Shown here piece by piece: positions 63,073-64,000 of a DNA stretch of 64,000 bases (its first letter is position 1; each line of letters opens with the position of its first letter). This stretch comes from Erpobdella octoculata (lineage: Eukaryota; Annelida; Clitellata; Hirudinida; Erpobdellidae): contig OZ022243.1 of assembly GCA_963978895.1 (NCBI GenBank), forward strand, positions 1,753,814-1,817,813, read 5' to 3'. The translations under genes were made by a program, and so were the position numbers. The notes under the pieces were generated by a model. That model worked only from the letters and a program-made list of their open reading frames with translations, was not told the origin of the DNA and did no database searches.

Positions 63073-63945
63073 GGAAAGTTTAAATAAAACTTTTCCAATC
63101 TACTATAATCTTCTAATTACTTGTTTGTGAAATAATAATAAAGTGTTTAGCGTAGCTCTTGTTGAGCCACTGCGTATATTATTAGATAATTAGTTAATTA
63201 GACAAACAAGACAAAGACAAGATGAGTTCAACTAGAAGTTTAATGGATGTATTACGTAAGATCTTTACAGGTAAAAAAGACGAAGATATTCAAATAATTC
63301 GAAACGGTCTTGAAGAAGTTGGCGTCAAAGAAGCTAGTGATTTACAATACTTAAACAGAACAATTTTAGAAAATATTACTGGTTTAAAAACTATTGATAG
63401 AAGTAAATTACTAAATTATATTAAAAATGGTAAGCCTTTTTGCACTATTTTAAAACATTACAATAATTAAATTACTTTTACTTAAAAATTACTGATTTAT
63501 ATTTTACTAACAACTATATAATAATTGAATTTAAATGTTTAATAGAATATGATGAAAAATATAGAGAGATGGAACAAGAAAATGAAAAAGATCGTGAGCA
63601 TAAAGTTTGGCATGCTGAAGTAGAAAAGAAAAAATCAGAGCTTGAAGAAAGAATTGAACGTTGCTTTCAAAATCATGATGATCCTAAAGATTCTGAGAAT
63701 ACTTCTAAATTATCTGAATTGAAGGATTTCTTAGCATCAAAGCTGCCTTCTTTTCCCTTTGGGGGCAATAACCCTGGAGGTCCTAAACGGAATCTAAATT
63801 TTCTATTATTAGTGCCTTTTGCTATAACTATACTTTTAGATTTGAGTAATGCTAAGAACATCTCTCCAAAATTTACTTTGATGATAGACATAGGCTTTTC
63901 TGCACTTACTGGATCTTATATCTTGACAAATTATTTCAACTCCAA
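63073..63945 (+). repeat. inverted duplication, right arm (gene D)
   Basis: Matches the reverse complement of 49427-50330. The 116-bp intron differs at two positions, while exon 1 (208 bp) differs at twelve. Confidence 0.93.
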
Positions 63946-64000
63946 CAAGTGTAAGTTTCATCTCTTCATATTTATTAGTTTCTATTTAGAAATGTTAAAC
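63222..64000 (+). CDS. SAM-like / coiled-coil / TM protein, cluster gene D (3' partial)
   Basis: Exon 1 63222-63429 and exon 2 from 63546, phase 1; about 203 residues visible. The domain order is that of gene A: SAM-like domain (VLRKIFTGKKDEDIQ, ASDLQYLNRTIL, ITGLKTIDRSKLLNYIKN), coiled coil (EKDREHKVWHAEVEKKKSEL), then two hydrophobic stretches (LLLVPFAITILLDL, FTLMIDIGFSALTGSYI). Exon 2 probably ends at AACAAGT|GTAAGT (63951), a perfect donor, with the rest outside the window. Gene A lacks an intron at this point, so A and D differ in structure here. Function unknown. Confidence 0.8.

Overview
This is a nuclear window from an animal. It has short exons split by AT-rich introns with GT-AG borders, SINE/MITE/LTR/piggyBac debris, long pure microsatellites, and several single-copy metazoan housekeeping genes. 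The gene set and repeat style fit an invertebrate bilaterian, perhaps a spiralian, but I cannot name the species. Exon models were built by hand from reading frame, splice consensus and family alignment from memory.

Layout. (1) 1-6881 (+): the 3' part of a NACHT/WD-repeat STAND protein of the NWD1/NWD2 type. (2) 7329-15297 (-): a ten-exon JMJD6 Jumonji-domain oxygenase. Its last intron holds a young Ty1/copia LTR element inserted in a (CTA)n(CCA)n tract; the element has lost reverse transcriptase and RNase H. (3) 15719-18497 (+): NUS1, the cis-prenyltransferase partner subunit, divergent from JMJD6. (4) 19717-25391 (-): a CCR4/nocturnin-type EEP nuclease with a lysine-rich N terminus; a decayed piggyBac element sits in its last intron. 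(5) 25703-32190 (+): quiescin sulfhydryl oxidase (QSOX), divergent from (4). (6) 35889-39073 (+): a 499-residue protein I do not recognise, with a possible PTB-like N-terminal domain. (7) 40220-48332 (-): RPAP1, an RNA polymerase II assembly factor.

(8) 49.2-64.0 kb is different. It is a cluster of six small paralogous genes (A-, B+, E+, C+, pseudogene F+, D+). Each has a first exon for a 63-70 residue SAM-like helical domain, then a phase-1 intron, then an exon for a charged coiled coil and membrane segments (A, D, E) or a glycine-zipper hydrophobic segment (B, C). Genes A and D lie in an inverted duplication of about 0.9 kb. Their coding exons differ more than the intron between them, and nearly all differences change the protein. 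All six copies carry an AAANNGAAAGY motif 130-260 bp upstream of the start codon; in A, D and F it is a full IRF/ISRE-type GAAANNGAAA. I think this is the most likely undescribed system here: a fast-evolving family of SAM-like/membrane effectors, possibly in innate immunity or cell death. The structure is seen in the sequence; the function is inferred.

The housekeeping genes are unrelated in pathway (tRNA/RNA modification and chromatin, dolichol synthesis, mRNA decay, disulfide formation, Pol II assembly) and show no sign of working together.
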